NCBI GenBank assembly: GCA_002299915.1
Contig: DBOG01000021.1
Coordinates: forward strand, 2,461-38,891
Direction of reading: 5' to 3'
DNA length: 36,431 bases
Origin: Proteobacteria bacterium UBA652
Lineage (GTDB): Bacteria; Pseudomonadota; Gammaproteobacteria; Nitrosococcales; Methylophagaceae
The notes under the pieces are model-generated. The model was given only the letters and a program-made list of their open reading frames with translations. It made no database searches and was not told the DNA's origin. Position numbers and translations under genes: made by a program. This document shows positions 32,373 to 36,431 of the stretch, piece after piece; within the stretch, counting starts at the first letter, position 1, and every line of letters begins with the position of its first letter.

Positions 32373-33233
32373 CTAAGCTAACAAGCCTTGCAGCTTCTGG
32401 ATCGCATTACTTTCAATTTGACGAATACGCTCAGCAGAGACCTGATATTGGTCTGCTAATTGATGCAAAGTTGATTTGCCTTCTTCTTTTAACCAGCGTT
32501 GGCTGATGATATCGCGGCTACGATCATCTAATGTGCCTAATGCATGGCTTAAGCGATTATGCTGATAATCGGTGTAATCTGCTTGATCTAAGGCGAGAGA
32601 AGGATCTTCATTTTCTGGTGCGGTAAGATAGGCAGCAGGCGAGAAGTTATGCTCATCATCATCTTGATCGGTTGGTAAGTCGAACGAGGCATCTGGTTGT
32701 GATAAGCGATTTTCCATGCTGATCACATCTTTGGTGGTGACGCCTAAATCTTTGGCAACCGCTTCAATTTCGGCATGGTTTAACCAGCCAAGGCGCTTCT
32801 TGGCACCACGTAGATTAAAGAATAATTTACGTTGTGCTTTGGTTGTGGCGATTTTAACAATGCGCCAGTTACGGATCACATATTCATGAATTTCCGCCCG
32901 GATCCAGTGCACGGCAAAAGACACTAAACGTACGCCCTTAGTTGGGTCGAAACGCTTAACGGCTTTCATCAAGCCGATATTGCCTTCTTGGATCAGATCG
33001 ACCACAGGCAAGCCATAGCCGTTATAGCCACTGGCAATACGCGATACAAAGCGCAGATGCGATAATATAAGGCGATGCGCAGCATCAAGATCGCCATCTT
33101 GTTGTAAACGGGTGGCTAAATCGAATTCTTCTTCTGCAGTGAGCACAGGAATGCTATGCGCAAGATTATTGAAAGAATTGAGGCTGCCAACTGGCGCTAA
33201 TGCGTAGTTGTTTATATTCGTTGATGTTGTCAT
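32373..33233 (-). CDS. rpoH: RNA polymerase heat-shock sigma factor sigma-32
   Basis: RpoH directs RNA polymerase to heat-shock promoters. At 286 residues it is the usual size. Region 2 contains SHLRFVSRIASGYNGYGLP near 58 and DLIQEGNIGLMKAVKRFDP near 79, the RpoH box QRKLFFNLR is at 134-142, and region 4 ends with ERIRQIESNAIQKL. The RpoH box separates it from sigma-70 and sigma-38. GGGAGGG (33241-33247, minus strand) is seven bases before the ATG. It follows ftsY-ftsE-ftsX as in E. coli but has its own promoters in the 84-base gap. Confidence 0.98.
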   Translation of the reverse strand: MTTSTNINNYALAPVGSLNSFNNLAHSIPVLTAEEEFDLATRLQQDGDLDAAHRLILSHLRFVSRIASGYNGYGLPVVDLIQEGNIGLMKAVKRFDPTKGVRLVSFAVHWIRAEIHEYVIRNWRIVKIATTKAQRKLFFNLRGAKKRLGWLNHAEIEAVAKDLGVTTKDVISMENRLSQPDASFDLPTDQDDDEHNFSPAAYLTAPENEDPSLALDQADYTDYQHNRLSHALGTLDDRSRDIISQRWLKEEGKSTLHQLADQYQVSAERIRQIESNAIQKLQGLLA

Positions 33234-33259
33234 ACGTAAGCCCTCCCTTAAATCGTGTG

Positions 33260-33268
33260 ATTATACCA
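33260..33268 (-). promoter_or_regulatory. Extended -10 (sigma-70) promoter of rpoH
   Basis: On the minus strand TGGTATAAT is a perfect extended -10. The predicted start gives a leader of about 20 bases before rpoH. It overlaps the end of the sigma-E-like site. Confidence 0.6.
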
Positions 33269-33269
33269 C

Positions 33270-33297
33270 TAAGACGCTAATCTCGAAAGAAAGTTCC
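33270..33297 (-). promoter_or_regulatory. Candidate sigma-E promoter of rpoH
   Basis: On the minus strand GGAACTT (33297-33291) is a perfect sigma-E -35 element, followed after 16 bases by TCTTA (33274-33270), one mismatch from the TCTRA consensus -10. E. coli rpoH also has a sigma-E promoter. Confidence 0.5.
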
Positions 33298-33317
33298 TTG
33301 AACACGGGGCAATGCGG

Positions 33318-34250
33318 TTATTTAGGCTCGATTTCTTTGATTTGCTGATGGACAGTGAAACCAGCACCAATGATACCCAATAAAGCACCGAGAAAGGGGA
33401 GGATAAAGAAGCTAAGCAGGGTGTACCATTGTAGCGTAAATTGACTACCATATAAACCCGCAAGGTTGTTCACGGGGCTATCCAGCAAATAAAACACAAT
33501 CAGCAGAATGAGCCAGGCGATAAAACCACCAAAAATACCATACCAGAAACCAGTATAAAGAAAAGGCCGGCGAATAAATGAATTGGTACCACCAATCAAT
33601 TTGATAATACTGATTTCATCTTTTCGGTTGATGATGGTAAGTCGAATTGTATTACCGATTATAAGCAACACACTGAGTGATAACAAGATACCAAGCAACA
33701 TGATACCGCGGCTACCAATTTTATTTAAGTTTCGTAAGCGTTGTAACCATGCCATATCAAACTGGGCATGTTCAACGGCGGGTAGGGCATTCAGTTTTTT
33801 GAGCAAGGTATTTATTTTTTCTGTTTGTACTTCATCTTTTAGCTCAACTAAAATTACGGCAGGCAGGGGATTATCTGGCAAAACATCAAGCAAATCATCC
33901 ATCCCAAAGCGTTGTTTAAATTCGGCGAGGGATTCGGCCGCCGTTTGGTAATTTGTGGTAGAAATTTCGGGCCAAGTATTGAGTTTTTTATCAAGAGACT
34001 TTGCTTTATTATCACTTAGGCTTTGTTGTAAAAAAAGAGAGATTTGTGAGCCATCTTGCCATTGCGAACTGACTTGGGTGAAATTGAATAATAGAATAAA
34101 CAAACATGCTGGCAAGGCGAGCGCAATACCGATAGCAAGGCTAGTTAAGCTATTTGAAATAGGACTTTCCCAGAGCTTGCCGAGGCTAGAAAAAGCCGTT
34201 TGTAAATGATGCAACAGGTAGGTTTTTAGAAAGGCCAATAAACGGATCAT
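33318..34250 (-). CDS. ftsX: Cell division protein FtsX
   Basis: FtsX is the membrane partner of FtsE and controls peptidoglycan hydrolases at the septum. The 310-residue protein has four hydrophobic segments (about 35-57, 182-205, 233-255 and 277-299) with a large extracytoplasmic loop (about 58-180) between the first two, the FtsX/MacB-like layout. It is shorter than E. coli FtsX (352) mainly at the N-terminus. The segment RKDEISIIKLIGGTNSFIRR near 209 is the conserved coupling region. Start and ftsE stop overlap by four bases (ATGA). Confidence 0.96.
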   Translation of the reverse strand: MIRLLAFLKTYLLHHLQTAFSSLGKLWESPISNSLTSLAIGIALALPACLFILLFNFTQVSSQWQDGSQISLFLQQSLSDNKAKSLDKKLNTWPEISTTNYQTAAESLAEFKQRFGMDDLLDVLPDNPLPAVILVELKDEVQTEKINTLLKKLNALPAVEHAQFDMAWLQRLRNLNKIGSRGIMLLGILLSLSVLLIIGNTIRLTIINRKDEISIIKLIGGTNSFIRRPFLYTGFWYGIFGGFIAWLILLIVFYLLDSPVNNLAGLYGSQFTLQWYTLLSFFILPFLGALLGIIGAGFTVHQQIKEIEPK

Positions 34251-34912
34251 GCCATTTTCCCTGCATCCACACGACCCTGTTTTAATGCAATTTCCGCATA
34301 GCCCATTTGTTGGACTAAATTTAAGTCATGGGTGGCGATCAATACCGTGGTGCCAATTTGATTGAATTGCTTAAACAATTGCATGATTTCAGATGACAGC
34401 TGGGCATCCAAATTTCCTGTTGGTTCATCGGCAAGTAAGATCATCGGACGGTTGACAACGGCGCGAGCAATGCCAACACGTTGTTGCTCTCCCCCTGATA
34501 ATGCGACAGGTAAATTACGCTCTTTTTCCAGCAATCCGACTTTATCAAGCGCCGCCCGTACACGACGGCCAATCTCTTGATGATCGGCACCGGCAATGAT
34601 GAGCGGTAAGGCAACATTATCGAATACAGTGCGATCATGTAGCAGTTGATAATCTTGAAAAACAAGCCCGATTTTTCGCCGATAAATAGGCATTTGGCTT
34701 TTGCTGAGTTGGACTATATTTTTACCATCTATTAAGACCTGTCCTGATGAAGGCTGTTCGACGCCAGCAATGAGTTTGAGCAGGGTACTTTTCCCTGCAC
34801 CAGAGTGCCCCGTTAGGAAGGCCATACTGCCGGCTTCCATATGAAAGCTCAGGCCAGATAACGCTTCTTGCCCACTGGGATATCGCTTGTAAACACCACC
34901 AAATCGAATCAT
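34247..34912 (-). CDS. ftsE: Cell division ATP-binding protein FtsE
   Basis: FtsE is the ABC ATPase of the FtsEX complex. The 221-residue protein shows Walker A GHSGAGKST at 35-43, the Q-loop in GLVFQDYQLL near 86, signature LSGGEQQRVGIARA near 138, Walker B ILLADEPTGNLD near 158 and the H-loop ATHD near 194. It begins three bases after ftsY and overlaps ftsX by four, so ftsY-ftsE-ftsX are probably one transcript. Confidence 0.97.
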   Translation of the reverse strand: MIRFGGVYKRYPSGQEALSGLSFHMEAGSMAFLTGHSGAGKSTLLKLIAGVEQPSSGQVLIDGKNIVQLSKSQMPIYRRKIGLVFQDYQLLHDRTVFDNVALPLIIAGADHQEIGRRVRAALDKVGLLEKERNLPVALSGGEQQRVGIARAVVNRPMILLADEPTGNLDAQLSSEIMQLFKQFNQIGTTVLIATHDLNLVQQMGYAEIALKQGRVDAGKMA

Positions 34913-34915
34913 CTT

Positions 34916-36043
34916 TTAGGCTTCTCGTGCTAGCAAGGCATCAACAAATTCATCAGCATCAAAGCTGCGTAAATCATCAATTGATTCACCAACACCAATA
35001 TAACGAATCGGTAATTTCATTTTTTGGGCAATAGCAAAGATGATGCCGCCTTTTGCCGTGCCGTCTAGCTTGGTGAGAGTGAGCCCACTCACGCCAGCCG
35101 CCGCTTCAAATTGAACGGCTTGCGATAGTGCATTTTGCCCTGTGCCGGCATCAAGCACGAGCATCACTTCATGGGGTGCGTTTTCATCAATTTTGCCCAT
35201 TACTCGTTTTACTTTTTTGAGTTCTTCCATCAGGTTGTTTTGGGTATGTAAACGGCCTGCGGTATCGGCAATGAGGATATCAATATTACGTGCTTTAGCC
35301 GATTGCAAGGCATCAAATACCACCGATGCGGCATCGGCGCCCGTTGGTTGGGAGATAACGGGAATATCATTGCGATCCCCCCACACTTGTAGCTGCTCAA
35401 CAGCCGCCGCACGAAATGTGTCGCCAGCGGACAGCATAACAGAATGACCTTGTTGCTGGAATTGTTTGGCCAACTTACCAATCGTGGTGGTTTTACCGAC
35501 ACCATTAATACCTACCATCAGAATCACAAACGGGCCATCTTGCTGTGGAATAACCAAGGGCTGATGGCTGGGTGCTAAGATGGTGCGTAGAATATCGCGC
35601 AGCGCAGTATAGAGGGCATCGGGATCGGCAAGTTGTTTGCGCGCCACCCGTTGCGTGAGATCTTCAATCACGATTTGGGTGACATCGACACCAAGATCAG
35701 CCGTAATGAGCTGGGTTTCAAGCTCTTCGAGCACTTCATCATCAATGGTCTTTTTGCCGAGTACGACGCTGGCAATCCCCTCACTTAGCTTGGCGCGAGT
35801 GCGATTAAGCCTGTGTGAAAGTCGGCTAAAAAGTGAGGCGGTTTTATTGTCGCCCGCATTGGCTGTTGCTTCAATGGTTTCCCGCTCAGCAGGCTCTGGT
35901 TTAGTTGGTTTTGGCGCAATACGTTCAATTTCTGCGGCAGTTTCTTTCTGAATGTCAGCGCTTGGTTCTGTGGCAGAGATTACTTGGTTTTCTTTAGGTG
36001 ATTCTGAATCAGATTTATTTTTTTTTCGTAAGAAACTAAACAT
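34916..36043 (-). CDS. ftsY: Signal recognition particle receptor FtsY
   Basis: FtsY is the SRP receptor GTPase that hands ribosome-nascent chains to the translocon. Of its 375 residues, the first about 65 form an acidic, low-complexity A domain that is shorter than in E. coli (497 total). The N domain then leads to the GTPase with P-loop GINGVGKTTT at about 178-187, the DTAGRLHTQNNLMEELKKV motif and TKLDGTAKGG. It starts the minus-strand ftsY-ftsE-ftsX run and is divergent from the M16 peptidase gene, with 59 bases between. Confidence 0.98.
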   Translation of the reverse strand: MFSFLRKKNKSDSESPKENQVISATEPSADIQKETAAEIERIAPKPTKPEPAERETIEATANAGDNKTASLFSRLSHRLNRTRAKLSEGIASVVLGKKTIDDEVLEELETQLITADLGVDVTQIVIEDLTQRVARKQLADPDALYTALRDILRTILAPSHQPLVIPQQDGPFVILMVGINGVGKTTTIGKLAKQFQQQGHSVMLSAGDTFRAAAVEQLQVWGDRNDIPVISQPTGADAASVVFDALQSAKARNIDILIADTAGRLHTQNNLMEELKKVKRVMGKIDENAPHEVMLVLDAGTGQNALSQAVQFEAAAGVSGLTLTKLDGTAKGGIIFAIAQKMKLPIRYIGVGESIDDLRSFDADEFVDALLAREA

Positions 36044-36102
36044 AGATGCGACAGGTCATTTAAACTTGAGAGTATAAATTTAATTTTAACATGGAAGAGC
36101 GG

Positions 36103-36431
36103 ATGCTTAAACAAATAAGACAAATGAGTTGGCTATTATTGATGTTACCGACGCTAGTTGTAGCAGAGTCGGTATATGAATATCAATTAGATAATGGCTT
36201 GCAGCTGATTGTAAAACCCGACCATCGTGCGCCGGTGGTAGTGTCGCAAGTTTGGTATAAGGTGGGGTCAAGCTATGAGCATAATGGCATTACGGGCATA
36301 TCACACCAGCTTGAGCATATGATGTTTAAGGGGACGAAAACGCTAGGGGTGAATGAGTTCTCAAAAATTATTGCTAAAAATGGCGGCAGTGAAAATGCCT
36401 TTACCGGTAGAGATTACACCGCCTATTTTCA
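36103..36431 (+). CDS. M16 (pitrilysin/PqqL-type) metallopeptidase, N-terminal part, cut by window end
   Basis: The frame runs off the right edge, leaving 109 codons. A signal peptide (MLKQIRQMSWLLLMLPTLVVA) is followed by the M16 N-terminal strand YEYQLDNGLQLIVKPDHRAP and the inverted zinc motif in GISHQLEHMMFKGT (His68, Glu71, His72, HxxEH). These are zinc peptidases; M16 genes next to ftsY are common in gammaproteobacteria, often as a pair of catalytic and inactive members. GGAAGAG lies just before ATG 36103; an ATG at 36091 in the same frame would add MEER and lacks a ribosome site. Confidence 0.9.
   Translation, partial: MLKQIRQMSWLLLMLPTLVVAESVYEYQLDNGLQLIVKPDHRAPVVVSQVWYKVGSSYEHNGITGISHQLEHMMFKGTKTLGVNEFSKIIAKNGGSENAFTGRDYTAYF

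Noticed and set aside
1..36431. tRNA, rRNA, CRISPR or transposase genes
   Set aside because: No such sequence was recognised; gaps are all short and hold only repeats, promoters or plain sequence.

Overview
The window is a dense, vertically inherited housekeeping segment of a gammaproteobacterial chromosome with moderate, slightly AT-leaning composition. Support for Gammaproteobacteria comes from the gene neighbourhoods (glyA-nrdR-ribD-ribE-ribBX, lpxB-rnhB, dnaE-accA, pyrG-kdsA-eno-ftsB-ispD-ispF-truD, ftsY-ftsE-ftsX-rpoH), lipid A and Kdo genes, and a PilU-type twitching ATPase. The combination would fit the Cardiobacteriales/Ignatzschineria-like branch, but the genus cannot be fixed from sequence reading alone. 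No rRNA, tRNA, CRISPR array, prophage or IS transposase was seen, and no gene-free stretch exceeds about 165 bases.

Layout. 1-3469 (+): the 3' end of glyA, then nrdR, ribD and ribE, separated by short intergenic repeats. 3615-10650 (+): a very tight run ribBX-lpxB-rnhB-pcnB-folK-deoxynucleoside kinase-panB-panC in which most neighbours overlap by 1-4 bases, linking riboflavin, lipid A, RNA, folate and pantothenate functions. panD follows with its own extended -10 promoter, then a palindromic repeat and a yqhA-family membrane protein. 11753-14708 (-): a four-gene accessory operon. One product is a SUKH (SMI1/KNR4) domain protein without a signal peptide; three are predicted secreted proteins, one of them with a degenerate SUKH-like segment. 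It is the only part of the window without a housekeeping explanation. 14780-17624 (+): a cytosolic-looking L,D-transpeptidase-fold protein, nagZ and an MscS-type channel. 17628-23244 (+): dnaE, pilU, accA. 23296-31904 (+): tilS, pyrG, kdsA, eno, ftsB, ispD, ispF, truD and a DUF1223 lipoprotein. 31953-36043 (-): membrane-anchored glutaredoxin, rpoH, ftsX, ftsE, ftsY. 36103-end (+): start of an exported M16 metallopeptidase.

How the genes work together. Riboflavin synthesis is represented by RibD, RibE and a RibB whose fused RibA-like domain has lost its zinc and catalytic residues, so GTP cyclohydrolase II and RibH must be encoded elsewhere. PanB, PanC and PanD cover three steps to pantothenate. 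LpxB and a metal-dependent-type KdsA feed outer-membrane lipid A/Kdo. NagZ and the adjacent signal-less L,D-transpeptidase-fold protein look like a peptidoglycan-recycling pair. FtsY/FtsE/FtsX/RpoH form the classic cluster, with a candidate sigma-E-like promoter in front of rpoH.

Most interesting candidates: the secreted/SUKH cassette, a previously unassigned intergenic repeat repeatedly associated with rib genes, and the apparently leaderless, signal-less L,D-transpeptidase gene next to nagZ.
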